DNA from: JBBQXH01 sp963710975
Lineage (GTDB): Bacteria > Actinomycetota > Thermoleophilia > Gaiellales > Gaiellaceae
Length of the DNA stretch: 64,000 bases
NCBI GenBank assembly: GCA_963710975.1
Contig: CAVQCG010000007.1
Coordinates: 1 to 64,000 of the forward strand
Direction of reading: 5' to 3'
The notes below the pieces were generated by a model, which ran no database searches, was not told where the DNA came from, and saw only the letters and a list, made by a program, of their open reading frames with translations. Numbering within the stretch: position 1 is the first letter of the stretch; each line of letters starts with the position of its first letter. This document shows, one piece after another, positions 9,028 through 18,659 of the stretch. A program made the translations under genes and the position numbers.

Positions 9028-12000
9028 ATGGCCGAAAGAGGTCAGGGCGCCTCGGGGGGCACCGGGACTCGTGGACGCTCCCGAAGGCTGAGCCCTGAAG
9101 AGGTCGCGGAGCTACGGCGCTGGGCGCTTCGGGTGAGCGGGAACGGCTCGGACGACACCCTCAGGTCGGCCGCAAAGGCCGTCGTCAAGCTCGCCGACCA
9201 GGTCGATCGGCTGAGCGCTCCTCCCAACGGAGACGATGACTGGAGTTGGGGGGACGGGCAGGGGGGCGCGCCCCCACCGACGCCGAGCCCCGTGCAGCTC
9301 GCCAAGGCGCGCTCCTGGGCGCGCTCGGTCCTAGGGAACGGATCGTCGAGCGAGATGAAGGCGGCCGCCCGCGCGATCCTGCTGCTTTCGGACGACGTCG
9401 AAGCACTGCAGCAGGGCGCCGCCGCGCCGCGCCGCGCGGATCCGAAGCCGCAGACGCAGACACAGTCCAGCAGGCGACGAGGGGACGGCGGAGGAGGGCT
9501 CGCTCCACAGGTTGCGGTGGCCCGCCGCCGCTGGCGCCGAACGCATCCGCTCACCGTTCTCGCCGCGCTGATCCCTCTGGTCGTCCTGTTCCTCGTCTTC
9601 CTGATCTTCCGGGCCGTCGCACCGGGCCTCGACCCCAAGGGACCCGAAAACGGGGCTGTCCTGGGCGCGTCCCAGCTGAAAGCCCTGACCTTCTCCGTCG
9701 ACGCAAGCCGGCAGGGCGCCGTTCATTGGACCCTCGACGGAGACGACGTCAGCGCAGACGCGAACTTCGCGAACGGGCGCAGTACGTACAAGCCCGGCAA
9801 GCTCGCGGACGGGGGACACACCGTCGAGGCTCGCGTCGGAGGGTTCGCTCCGTGGAGCGGTGCGACGGAATCATGGTCGTTCACCGTCGACTCGACGCCA
9901 CCGAAGATTGCCATTCCGGGGAACGTCATCCAGGTCGAGGCCCGGACGCCATATGTCCTGAAGGGAACGGTGGGGGGCGACACGACGCTCACCGCCGACG
10001 GGAAACCGGTCAAGCTCGAGGACGGCGCCTTCTCGCTCTCGTTCCCGTCCGCACCCACCCAGCCGGTGGAGCTCGAGGCCGAGGACGCCGCGGGCAACAC
10101 CACCGTCACGACGGTGTCGTTCAGACTCGTGCCGCGCCGGCCGACGAATCCCGTTCGCGCGGTTCACGTCTCCGCCGACGCCTGGGCGAACGACGAGCTT
10201 CGCGCCGGCGTCCTGGCGCTGATCGACGAGAAGAAGATCAACACGGTTCAGCTCGACCTGAAGGACGAGTCGGGAATCGTCGGCTGGCCCGCAAGCGTTC
10301 CACTCGCGAAGAAGATCGGGGCCGTCCAGGACATCTACGACCTGAAGGGTGCCGTCCAGCAGTTGCACGACAAGGGTGTCCGGGTGATCGGGCGGCTGGT
10401 CGCCTTCCGCGACCCGATTCTCGGCGAATGGGCCTGGAACCACGGAAAGCAGGAGATGGTCGTGCAGACGCCGGGCGGGGACGCCTACACGGGCAGCTAC
10501 GGTGGCTACAGCTTCACGAACTTCGCCAATCCCGATGTCCGCGCCTACAACGTGGCAATCGCCGCGGCAGCAGCCAAGATCGGTGTCGACGATGTGCTCT
10601 ACGACTACGTGCGCCGACCCGATGGGCCGATCGAGGAGATGACCTTCCCGGGCCTGAAGGGTGAGGCCGACCAGACGATCGCCGACTTTCTGGCAGAGAC
10701 GCAGAAGGCTCTCGCGCCCTCGGGTGCCTACCTCGGCGCCTCGGTGTTCGGCATCGCCGTTACCCGTCCAGACGAGGTCGCCCAGAACATCCCGCTCATG
10801 GCTCGCAACGTGGACTACATCGCCCCGCTCGTCTATCCGTCCCATTGGGGGCCCGAGGAGTATGGCGTGGCCACGCCCGAGAGCCAGCCCTACGACATCG
10901 TCAACGCCTCCCTCAAGGACTTCAAGCGGGCGGTTCGAGGCAGCGGAGCACGCATCGTGCCCTGGCTGCAGGACTTCTCGCTCTCGGTCCCGTATGGGCC
11001 GGATGAGGTGAATGCACAGATCAAGGGCGCGGCGGATGCGGGTCTTCCGGAGTTCATCCTGTGGGATCCGGAGGTCACGTACACGAGCGCGGGGATCCCG
11101 GCGACCGCGAAGTTCCCGACGACGGGGAACGCCGAGGTCAAGACCAAGGCGTTCAACCGGCCGGAGCCCGCGAGCGTCTCTGCAAGCGCCGTCCCGACAT
11201 CGACGGAGGGCCCGGTCGACTCGGGTCTCGCCCCGAACGAGCTCGGCCAGGTGCCGGTCATGATGTACCACCAGATCGTGCCGGACGGAGGCAGCGAGTA
11301 CGACCTGACCCCGGATCAGTTCCGCGCCGAGCTCGAGCGGCTCTGGAAGGAGCACTACCGGCCGATCACTGCTGCGGACCTCGTCAACGGAACGATCGAC
11401 GTTCCGAAGGGGACGACGCCGGTCGTGATGACGTTCGACGACGGCACGGTGAGCCAGATGAAGCTCCAGGGGAGCGATGGAGTCGATCCCGACACCGCCG
11501 TCGGGATCATGCTCGAGTTCGCCCGTACGCATCCTGGCTTCAAGCCCGCCGCCACGTTCTACCTGAACGACGACCCGTTCGACGCCGGCGCCGAACGAGG
11601 CAGCCACGCTCTCCTGGCTCGTCGCGCACGGCTTCGAGCTCGGCAATCACACGATCGACCATGCGAATCTCAGCACGATCTCGAGCGACGACGTGCAGAA
11701 GGAGTTCGTCCTCGAGAACAGGCTGATCCACGGAGCGTTACCCGACTACCAGGTCAGCACGATGGCGTTGCCGTTCGGGGTGATGCCCGATCCCGCATCA
11801 CTCGCCGTGTCCGGGTCGTGGGACGGCGAGGACTATGCGTTCAAGGGTGTCATGCTCGTCGGGGCGAACCCCGCGCCTTCCCCGTTCTCGAGCGACTTCG
11901 ACGGCGCCGCGATCCCGCGAATCCGCACCTCGCCACCGGCTGAGAAGCTCGAGTACGGGTCGACGTACTGGCTCGACCAGTTCGACGCGAACCCCGAGTC

Positions 12001-12100
12001 GCGTTTCGTCTCCGACGGTGACCCGAACACCATCACCGTGCCGCCCGGCGAGGCAGGGCAGGTCGCCAAGCAGTACCGCGCGAAGGTGACGCAGGGCTAG
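9028..12100 (+). pseudogene. DUF4015 glycosidase-like / NodB deacetylase fusion, one frameshift
   Basis: A protein of about 1,024 residues if one shift near 11600 is corrected. Residues 20-60 and 90-130 are a duplicated helical motif (WALRVSGNGSDD.LRSAAKAVVKL and WARSVLGNGSSSEMKAAARAILL). One membrane helix follows near 175-195, then Ig-like beta domains, then a DUF4015-type glycosidase-like TIM barrel (about 375-700). The last part is a polysaccharide deacetylase: VMMYHQI, the metal motif TFDDG and, after the shift, NHTIDH. In the unshifted frame the His motif and the last 170 residues are lost. Probably acts on cell-wall or exopolysaccharide sugars outside the membrane. Confidence 0.75.
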
Positions 12101-12116
12101 AACCCGCTCGAGCCGC

Positions 12117-12533
12117 TCAGCTCGCCGCCTGCTGCTTCAGCTCCTTGTTGATCGCCTTCGCGGTCTTCACTCCGACGAGGCCGTCGGCCCCGAGGTCGTG
12201 CTTCTTCTGGAACTTCCTGACCGCTTTCAGGGTCTTCTCGCCGTAGACGCCGTCGGGCGTGCCGACGTCGTACCCGAGCATGTTCATGGCCTTCTGCACC
12301 TGCTTGACGTTCTTGGCCGGGCTCTGCGGGCCGATCGGCTGCCCGGGCTTCGGCACGATGATCTGAAAAGCCTTCCCGCCCTCCGTCGTGGTCACTGCGG
12401 GTTGGGTCTCGGTGACGGACCCGATCGCGCTCTCACCGGTGTCGGACGAGGCCGAGTCACCGCCCCCGCCTCCACCACACGCAGCGCTCGCCAGGACCGC
12501 CGAGATCAGAAGGGCTAGAGCGAGTCGTCGCAT
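12117..12533 (-). CDS. peptidoglycan-binding lipoprotein
   Basis: A 138-residue lipoprotein. Residues 1-19 form a signal with lipobox ASAAC, followed by a Gly/Ser/Thr linker. Residues 75-135 are a PG_binding_1 domain (NVKQVQKAMNMLGYDVG, DGVYGEKTLKAVRKFQKKH, VGVKTAKAIN). It is expected to sit on the outer face of the membrane and bind the cell wall; no hydrolase domain is attached. A TAGACT box lies 12 bases upstream of the ATG. It converges on the fusion gene at 9028-12100, leaving only 16 bases between the stops. Confidence 0.85.
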   Translation of the reverse strand: MRRLALALLISAVLASAACGGGGGGDSASSDTGESAIGSVTETQPAVTTTEGGKAFQIIVPKPGQPIGPQSPAKNVKQVQKAMNMLGYDVGTPDGVYGEKTLKAVRKFQKKHDLGADGLVGVKTAKAINKELKQQAAS

Positions 12534-12605
12534 GCGAATGGGCGCAGTCTACGCGTCCTGTTGGGACAGATGGAAGAGGCCGCAGGAAACTTGTACCGGT
12601 CGCGA

Positions 12606-13415
12606 TCAGGCCCTCCGGCGGCGCTCGTCGAGCTCGCGCAGGAGCTCCGCGTCGCTCTCGCGTTGCCGCTGCTCGCGCGCATCCTCCTCGCGCAGCAGCC
12701 GCAGCAGCTGCCACGTGATCGCCGCGAGGAAGACGAGCGCCTGCTCACCCGTCATCAGCACCCCACCGAGGTTCTGATCCTCGACCACCCCGAGGCCCCA
12801 GAGTCGGGGCGCACCCGCGTAGTAGTCGTAGAACGACGAGCCCGAGAACGTGAACGCCAGGCCGAGGAACACGGAGAGCACGAACCCGATGCCGAGGTAG
12901 CCGATGCGCATCGGTGTCGAGACCGGGTTCGGGACGTCCGAGACGACCGGCCACCAGAAGATCAGGCCGATCGCGATCAGGATCAGATGCTCCACGTTCA
13001 GCAGCCAGGGGTTGCGCAGCGCCGTGTCGTAGAACGCTCCCAGGTGGACCGCATACCAGCCGACGATCCAGACGGGCAGGGCGACCTTCGGATTCGTCAG
13101 CACGGCGAACGGGCGTCCGCCCCGACTGGCGACCGCCGAGCGCATCGCCGGTGTCAGGCCGAGGAGGAGAAGCGGCGGCGCCCAGTCGGCGATCATCACG
13201 TTCTGGAGGAGATGAATCAGGAGCAGGTAGTGGGCGGCGAGCGTCTCGAGAGGCGTGTTGAGCGCCGCGACGACGAGGAGGAGCCCAACCCCGAAGAGGA
13301 GTGGACGCCACCAGCCGAGAGGGCCGGATCTCGCGGAGCGCCAGTAGGCGACGGCAGCGACGAGGGCGAGAGCCAGGAAGAGCGGCTCGAAGCTGAACGA
13401 GGACGGATCCGGCAT
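12606..13415 (-). CDS. CtaG-family cytochrome oxidase assembly protein (copy 1)
   Basis: Polytopic membrane protein of 269 aa in the caa3_CtaG family, linked to assembly of cytochrome c oxidase in Gram-positive bacteria. Seven hydrophobic segments are visible, with the family pattern around HYLLLIHLLQNVMIADWAPP and VEHLILIAIGLIFWWPVV, whose His and Asp residues may bind copper. The C-terminus is charged. A GTG three bases upstream is an alternative start. It is the last gene of a minus-strand cluster beginning near 16902 and follows a second CtaG gene by 19 bases. Confidence 0.85.
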   Translation of the reverse strand: MPDPSSFSFEPLFLALALVAAVAYWRSARSGPLGWWRPLLFGVGLLLVVAALNTPLETLAAHYLLLIHLLQNVMIADWAPPLLLLGLTPAMRSAVASRGGRPFAVLTNPKVALPVWIVGWYAVHLGAFYDTALRNPWLLNVEHLILIAIGLIFWWPVVSDVPNPVSTPMRIGYLGIGFVLSVFLGLAFTFSGSSFYDYYAGAPRLWGLGVVEDQNLGGVLMTGEQALVFLAAITWQLLRLLREEDAREQRQRESDAELLRELDERRRRA

Positions 13416-13434
13416 CACAGGTGCCGGCCCGCAG

Positions 13435-14301
13435 TCAGCGACGGTTTCTCGTCGGGGCTGTCGGCGCCGGGCGTCGCTCCCGATCGGCCGAGAGGAGCAG
13501 CACGGCTGCCAGCGTGCCGAGCATCACGACCTGGTCGAGCATCATCACGATTCCTGCAAGGCGTTGATCCGTCAGAGGCGATAGCCCGAGGAGACGCTCG
13601 GGCTGTGCGGCGTAGACCGGATAGAGGGGCTCGAGCGAGAAGATCAGCACCATCGCCAGGATCTGGCCCGCTGCGAACAGCGCGACGATGAACGCGAGCC
13701 GGCCGGAGACGCGCATGCCGTGGCCCGCCGGATCGATCAGCTGGTACCAGACGAGGAAACCGACGAGGACGAAGGTGGCGTGCTCGAGGTCGTGCGTCAG
13801 CTGGTGCGTGAGCGTGTAGTCATAGAGCGACGGGACGTGCCACACGGCGTAGACGAGGCACCAGAGCCCGAACGTGACGACCGGCTTCGTCACGAAGTCG
13901 AGAGCCGAGCGGACCCACCGCGTACGCGCGACCGAGGCGAGCGCGGGACGGGGAAGGAAGAAGAAGAGCAGCGGGCCCGAGAGCGCGAGCAGGATCAGCG
14001 CGGGCCCGACGTCTGCGATGAGCACATGCTGGAGCATGTGGGCCGAGAGCAGGTAGCCCTCTCCGATGGCGTCGAGCGGAGAGATCAGAGCGAGCGTCAT
14101 CACCGCGACGCCGAGCACGAAGAGCGCTGCCCGTCCCCAGCTCGCGAGATCGGTGCGGCCCCTGCGGCGAAGGCGGCGAAAGCCCTGGAAGAACAGCGCG
14201 AGCGCGACCAGCGCCGCGGCGATGACCGCGGGCGCCGCTTCCCAGGCTCCAGCGAGGTCTTCGACCGGAACGGTGGCCGCGCGGACGAGGTGGCCGGTCA
14301 C
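13435..14301 (-). CDS. CtaG-family cytochrome oxidase assembly protein (copy 2)
   Basis: A 288-residue paralogue of the adjacent CtaG protein. Membrane segments carry the same landmarks: YLLSAHMLQHVLIADVGPAL, LVYAVWHVPSLYDYTL and LEHATFVLVGFLVWY. The His residues in these helices are the likely copper ligands. The GTG at 14301 is preferred; the frame stays open to an ATG at 14445, but that stretch instead encodes a small protein in another frame. Two consecutive CtaG copies that differ throughout suggest division of labour rather than recent duplication. Confidence 0.82.
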   Translation of the reverse strand: MTGHLVRAATVPVEDLAGAWEAAPAVIAAALVALALFFQGFRRLRRRGRTDLASWGRAALFVLGVAVMTLALISPLDAIGEGYLLSAHMLQHVLIADVGPALILLALSGPLLFFFLPRPALASVARTRWVRSALDFVTKPVVTFGLWCLVYAVWHVPSLYDYTLTHQLTHDLEHATFVLVGFLVWYQLIDPAGHGMRVSGRLAFIVALFAAGQILAMVLIFSLEPLYPVYAAQPERLLGLSPLTDQRLAGIVMMLDQVVMLGTLAAVLLLSADRERRPAPTAPTRNRR

Positions 14302-14311
14302 GCCTCCATTG

Positions 14312-14445
14312 TCACTGACGTCGCGACCTTCGCCGCCGGTCGCGTGCACCTGTGTAGAGAATCCAGGCAACCACGAGGAGCACGGGGATCGCCGCCGCGA
14401 GCGCCCCGATCCAGTGTCCGGCGTGTGCGATGACGAGTCAGGCAT
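14312..14445 (-). pseudogene. small single-helix membrane protein, frameshifted
   Basis: The ATG at 14445 lies three bases after the stop of the upstream gene, but its frame is shared with the CtaG extension and is not membrane-like. One base-shift near 14431 enters a frame reading VIAHAGHWIGALAAAIP and VLLVVAWILYTGARDRRRR before a TGA at 14312-14314. Joined, this is a 44-residue protein with one membrane helix and a basic tail. Small AHAGHW-type membrane proteins of this kind would fit beside CtaG. Either a real small gene with a sequence error or a decayed one. Confidence 0.45.
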
Positions 14446-14448
14446 GGG

Positions 14449-15876
14449 TCAGAAGTTCGCCTGAGACAGGAGCCAGAGCGCCAGGCTCGTGAACCCGATC
14501 ATGATCGCGAGCATCCAGTACTGCGATCGCACTGCGAGACGCTGGTCGTCGTAGATGACGAGGGCGCGGTCGTGGGCGAGACACAGGGCTCCCACGTGGC
14601 CCGCGACGACGACCGCCACCTGGCAGTACCAGACGATCCGGCCGCCGATGATCCCGTAGTCGATGTTCCAGCCGGCTGTCCCGAACAGGTTTCGTCCCTC
14701 GCCGAGCGGGTCGGAGATCAGGAATCCCATGGCCTGGCCCTGGAAGAGCAGGAACGTCAGGTAGTGCGCGATCACGTACGCGAACGCGATCGGGACGAGC
14801 GAGTGGACGAAGAGGCGCGCCAGTTCGGTCTGACCGAAGTGTCCGCCGGCGGTTCGCGCGCCCGCGATGCCGAGGCTGTAGAAGCCGGCGACAAGGGCGA
14901 TCGCAGCGAACAGCCCGACACCGTTCGAGAGCTCGTCGGCGAGAGCCGGGCCTGCTCCCGCTGACCGGAAGAAGTCGGCGATGGCCGGCCCGGCATCGTT
15001 CCACAGGAGCGTCTCCTGGCCGCCGTCGAACGTGACCGTGCCGATCATCACGGCGAGCACGGCAACCGTCCCGGCGAGAGGCTCGAGCGTCGTCAGCCCG
15101 GCAAGCGGCCTGCGCAGTTCGATCTGGTCGCCATTGCGCTCGAAGACGGACATCCGGGCGAACAGCCCGAAGTACGTCGAGAACGCCTCTCCGCGCTCGA
15201 TCCAGACATCGACCCCGAAAAGGCCCATGCCGAGGAACGTCACGGCCGTGTAGATGAGGGCCGCCGCCGCGAGCGTCTTCGCAGAGGCGCCGCTGCCCGA
15301 GGCGAGCTCGAGCCAGGCGAAGGCGACGAGACCCGCGGCGGCCGGCCAGCGGCCGAGCCAGCTGGGATACGGAAGGGCGCCTCCGGCCTGGTCGCCGATC
15401 GCACCGCTCGAAGCCCAGGAGACGGCTCGCCCGACCGCCCGCCACGGGTTGAACGCGGAGAAGACGTTGCCGAAGAGGGCGCTGACCGGGACGAGCGCGA
15501 CCCAGAAGATCACGTAGACGAAGGTCGGGGTGATGTTGTCGGCCGGACTCTGGACCCCTGCGAACCCCGCCCAGATCGCGATGCCGAGGAGTGCGACGCC
15601 GATGAGGCCGCACGCTGCCTCGGTGATCGGGCCCGCCACGACGGTCGAGAAGGTCTTGCCGAGCGGCCGTCGCGGGCTGTCCTCGAGCTCGGGCCGTTTC
15701 CACAGGGCGGCGAGCGCGACGAACGAGACGATGAGAACGACGGCGGCCGCCCAGCCGAAGAGCCAGGCGGGGATGGGTAGGTCGCCGCGGCTCACCAGCC
15801 CGTGCGCAAGCGCGCTCGGCGGGAACAGCGCTCCCGCCGCCAGCACGGCGACTCCGAGAGCGAGCGCGCGCTTCAC
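14449..15876 (-). CDS. polytopic membrane protein of the CtaG cluster
   Basis: A 475-residue protein with an N-terminal signal-like segment ending SALAHG and about ten further hydrophobic helices. It carries conserved-looking short motifs (FNPWRAVGRA, DVWIERGEAFSTYFGLFARM, AHYLTFLLFQGQ). Proteins of this type have been called fenitrothion-hydrolase-like in actinobacteria, but the sequence shows no hydrolase motif and the position in an oxidase-assembly cluster argues for a respiratory or copper role. The start overlaps the stop of the upstream cupredoxin-like gene by four bases, so the two are probably translationally coupled. Confidence 0.6.
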   Translation of the reverse strand: MKRALALGVAVLAAGALFPPSALAHGLVSRGDLPIPAWLFGWAAAVVLIVSFVALAALWKRPELEDSPRRPLGKTFSTVVAGPITEAACGLIGVALLGIAIWAGFAGVQSPADNITPTFVYVIFWVALVPVSALFGNVFSAFNPWRAVGRAVSWASSGAIGDQAGGALPYPSWLGRWPAAAGLVAFAWLELASGSGASAKTLAAAALIYTAVTFLGMGLFGVDVWIERGEAFSTYFGLFARMSVFERNGDQIELRRPLAGLTTLEPLAGTVAVLAVMIGTVTFDGGQETLLWNDAGPAIADFFRSAGAGPALADELSNGVGLFAAIALVAGFYSLGIAGARTAGGHFGQTELARLFVHSLVPIAFAYVIAHYLTFLLFQGQAMGFLISDPLGEGRNLFGTAGWNIDYGIIGGRIVWYCQVAVVVAGHVGALCLAHDRALVIYDDQRLAVRSQYWMLAIMIGFTSLALWLLSQANF

Positions 15877-16256
15877 GGATTGACGACGAGCTTTGCGATC
15901 TGTGTGGCGGTGTCCTCGACCTCGATCTCGAAGACGCCGTCGATGTTCGCATTGAAGGCAAAGACGGCGGGTGCGTCGGGACCGGCGTCCTTCGCGATGT
16001 CGTAGCCGTGGAGGTGGATCTCGTACGGCTGGTCGGACGTGACGGTGATCTTGACGTCCTGGCCCTTGTTCAACTCGATTGTCTGGACACCGCCGTCGGG
16101 CTCGCCACCGACGACGGCCAGACTCGCCTCGACGACTGCGCCGGTGGTGGCGGTTGGTGGGACGGTCGTGGACGAGCCGCTATCTGAGCCGCCACACGCG
16201 GCAAGGGCAAGCGCCGCTGCGGCCATCGCGGCCAGCGCAAGCAGTGCGTTCCTCAT
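15873..16256 (-). CDS. cupredoxin-like lipoprotein
   Basis: A 127-residue lipoprotein with lipobox ALAAC, then a Ser/Thr-rich linker and a beta-rich domain. The pattern QTIELNKGQDVKITVTSDQ, then EIHLHGYDIA, then FEIEVED is that of cupredoxin-like domains (EfeO/PCu-type); the His-x-His-Gly pair is a possible metal site. The ATG at 16256 has GGAGGTTGGG in the right place. It likely hands metal to, or senses it for, the downstream membrane proteins, but copper binding is inferred. Confidence 0.72.
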   Translation of the reverse strand: MRNALLALAAMAAAALALAACGGSDSGSSTTVPPTATTGAVVEASLAVVGGEPDGGVQTIELNKGQDVKITVTSDQPYEIHLHGYDIAKDAGPDAPAVFAFNANIDGVFEIEVEDTATQIAKLVVNP

Positions 16257-16302
16257 GAATCCCAACCTCCATCGTTCGCGGAATAGGCCCGGGTGGGCTC
16301 TC

Positions 16303-16902
16303 TCAGGGATTCGATCGAAGAGGGGGCCCGCGGCCACTCGAGCCGAGCGCAAGCGCCGGAAGGCGAGGGAGAATCACGCCGGTGCCACGCGGAAGGGCAT
16401 TTTGCCTCGCGCGACCGCGTTGTGCGCACGGCGAGGAGAGCGCACGCCCGATCGAGTCCGCGGCACGGCAGAGGAGGCGCGCCACGGCGATCGCCGCGAC
16501 GGCGAACGGGATCTGGAGCGCGACGCCGACGAGGAAGCTCGGGTCGAGCGCCGCTCCTGCGACCGGCGCGCCCGCGAAGAGTCGTTCGAGATGCTCCTGG
16601 ACTGCGAAGCCGAGCAGGGGAAGGAGCGCGAGCGGCCAGCGAGCATCTACCGGGTCGCGTCCGCGCGCGGCGCGGACGGCAAGGACTGCGAGGGCGGCAA
16701 CCCCAACCGCGCAGCACGCTGCGAGGACGGCCGGGAGCGCCGCCAGATAGCCGTGCCCCGTGCTCGACAGGAGCTCGGCGCGGGCGGAACCGGAGGGCTC
16801 GACCAACCGGTACGCGAGCGAGTGCGCTGCGAGCGACCCCACCGACATGAGCGAGATCGCGACGAGCCAGACGAGGCGGACTCGCTGCATCCCGGGGATC
16901 AT
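16303..16902 (-). CDS. membrane protein, function unknown
   Basis: About 200 residues with four to five hydrophobic helices: VWLVAISLMSVGSLAAHSLA, LAALPAVLAACCAVGVAALA, LLPLLGFAVQEHLERLF and VGVALQIPFAVAAIAVARLL. No family is recognised. It heads the minus-strand cytochrome-oxidase-assembly cluster and is followed 46 bases later by the cupredoxin-like lipoprotein. Three in-frame ATGs (16923, 16902, 16890) are possible starts. Confidence 0.55.
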   Translation of the reverse strand: MIPGMQRVRLVWLVAISLMSVGSLAAHSLAYRLVEPSGSARAELLSSTGHGYLAALPAVLAACCAVGVAALAVLAVRAARGRDPVDARWPLALLPLLGFAVQEHLERLFAGAPVAGAALDPSFLVGVALQIPFAVAAIAVARLLCRAADSIGRALSSPCAQRGRARQNALPRGTGVILPRLPALALGSSGRGPPLRSNP

Positions 16903-16977
16903 GCCCGCCCGGAGTGTCCTCATGTCGCACTGGAGTACACTCGGATCGATTGGCAACGGAAAAGGGAGGGTGACGCG

Positions 16978-18333
16978 ATGGCCGTCGTAGAGGTCGACCC
17001 GAGGGCGGCCGAGCGAGTGCGCGAGGACGATCGAAACTACGTTCTCCACTCGTGGTCGGTTCAGTCGAAGATCAGCCCGATGCCGGTCGCCGGGGCGGAG
17101 GGCCGGTACTTCTGGGACTACGACGGGAAGCGCTACCTCGATTTCGCGTCGCAGCTCGTCAACGCGTCGATCGGGCACCAGCACCCGAAGCTCGTGCAGG
17201 CGATCAAGGATCAGGCCGATCGGCTCTGCACGATCGGGCCGCCAATGGGGAACGACAAGCGGTCTGAGCTTGCGCGCCTCATCGCGGAGGTGACGCCGGG
17301 CGATCTGTGCCGAAGCTTCTTCACGAACGGTGGCGCAGAGGCGAACGAGAACGCGATCAAGCTCGCCCGCTGGTACACGGGTCGTCACAAGGTCATCGCG
17401 CGGTACCGCTCCTACCACGGCGCGACGGCCGGGGCCATCACGCTGACTGGCGACCCGCGACGCTGGCCCGCGGAGCCCGGCATTCCGGGCGTCCTGCGCA
17501 TGTTCGACCCGTACGAGTACCGCTGTTCGGCAGGTCACCCCGATCCATGCCCTGTGTGTTCCGGGGGGCCGCATCTCGAGGAGATCCTCCAGTACGAGGG
17601 CGCGAACACCGTCGCGGCGGTGATCATGGAGACCGTCACCGGCACGAACGGGATCCTCGTCCCGCCGGACGGCTACCTGCAGTCGATCCGGGAGGTGTGC
17701 GACCGGCACGGGATCGTCCTGATCTTCGACGAGGTGATGGCCGGCTTCGGCCGCACCGGTCGCTGGTTCGCCTGCGACCACTGGGATGTCGTCCCGGACA
17801 TCATGACCGTTGCGAAGGGCATCAACTCCGGCTACGTGCCGCTCGGAGCCATGGTCATCAACGAGCGGCTCTCCGAGTGGGTGTCGGACAAGGTGTTCTC
17901 GGGAGGCCTCACCTACTCCGGCCATCCGCTTGCGTGCGCGGCGGGTGTCGCGTCGATCGAGGCGTTCCGCGAGGAGGGCATCGTCGAGAACGCCGCTGCG
18001 ATGGGCGACGTCCTCGCCGAGGAGCTTCCGAAGCTCGCTGCGAAGCATCCGTCGATCGGTGACGTCCGTGGCCTCGGCCTGTTCTGGGGGCTCGAGCTCG
18101 TGAAGAATCGCGAGACACGAGAGATGCTCGTCCCGTTCAACGCGTCGGGTGACGCCGCGGCACCGATCGTGCGTCTGACGAAGGCGGCGATGGAGCGCGG
18201 CCTCTACCTCTTCGTCCACTGGAACGTGATCATGATCGCACCCCCGCTCACGATCACCCGCGAGGAGCTCGACGAGGGTCTCGGGATCCTGGACGAGGTG
18301 CTGGCCATCGCGGACGAGCAAGCCGGGCCGTAA
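16978..18333 (+). CDS. class III PLP-dependent aminotransferase
   Basis: A 451-residue soluble fold-type I aminotransferase of class III (the omega-aminotransferase / taurine-pyruvate aminotransferase group). Landmarks in order: YLDFASQL, FFTNGGAEANENAIKLAR, SYHGATAGAI, LIFDEVMAGFGRTG (PLP pyridine Asp), and MTVAKGINSGYVPLG with the Schiff-base Lys. The insert CSAGHPDPCPVCSGG has four closely spaced Cys and is unusual. AAAGGGAGGG precedes the ATG. The stop codon TAA is the first part of a tandem repeat that begins here. The neighbouring catabolic genes suggest an amine or beta-amino acid substrate. Confidence 0.88.
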   Translation: MAVVEVDPRAAERVREDDRNYVLHSWSVQSKISPMPVAGAEGRYFWDYDGKRYLDFASQLVNASIGHQHPKLVQAIKDQADRLCTIGPPMGNDKRSELARLIAEVTPGDLCRSFFTNGGAEANENAIKLARWYTGRHKVIARYRSYHGATAGAITLTGDPRRWPAEPGIPGVLRMFDPYEYRCSAGHPDPCPVCSGGPHLEEILQYEGANTVAAVIMETVTGTNGILVPPDGYLQSIREVCDRHGIVLIFDEVMAGFGRTGRWFACDHWDVVPDIMTVAKGINSGYVPLGAMVINERLSEWVSDKVFSGGLTYSGHPLACAAGVASIEAFREEGIVENAAAMGDVLAEELPKLAAKHPSIGDVRGLGLFWGLELVKNRETREMLVPFNASGDAAAPIVRLTKAAMERGLYLFVHWNVIMIAPPLTITREELDEGLGILDEVLAIADEQAGP

Positions 18334-18659
18334 GGCCCGGCGCGCAGCGGACGGCGGAGCCGGCCGCGAAGTTCAGCCGGCGGAGCCGGCGTATCCTCCG
18401 GGCGAGTCTGCCGTAAGGCCCGGCGCGCAGCGGACGGCGGAGCCGGCCGCGAAGTTCAGCCGGCGGAGCCGGCGTATCCTCCGGGCGAGTCTGCCGTAAG
18501 GCCCGGCGCGCAGCGGGCGGCCGGAGGCCGGCAGGGTGCGAAGTTCAGCCGGCGAGCCGGCGTATCCTCCGGGCGAGTCTGCCGGCGGAGCAGGCGTCCG
18601 CCGGGCGATGCGAGGCTCGGCCGGCGCGAGCTCAGCCGGGCATCCCGCGCTGGAGAGCG
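18330..18659. repeat. tandem 83-bp GC-rich palindromic repeat
   Basis: Two identical 83-bp units (18330-18412 and 18413-18495) and a diverged third (from 18496 to about 18600, then decaying). Each unit contains GTAAGGCCCGGC, the core GCGCAGCGG, then CGGAGCCGGCCGCGAAG, GTTCAGCCGGCGGAGCCGGC and GTAT. The first unit overlaps and supplies the TAA stop of the aminotransferase. Several stems could form hairpins and end transcription between the two convergent genes. Related units lie at 27.5, 28.2, 54.7 and 56.6 kb. Confidence 0.85.

Noticed and set aside
13435..14445. Extending CtaG copy 2 upstream to the ATG at 14445
   Set aside because: The added 48 residues are Ser/Arg-rich and unlike CtaG, while another frame of the same DNA encodes a convincing small membrane protein.
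18330..18500. Tandem repeats considered as a CRISPR array
   Set aside because: Units are directly adjacent with no unique spacers, vary in length, and no cas genes are present.
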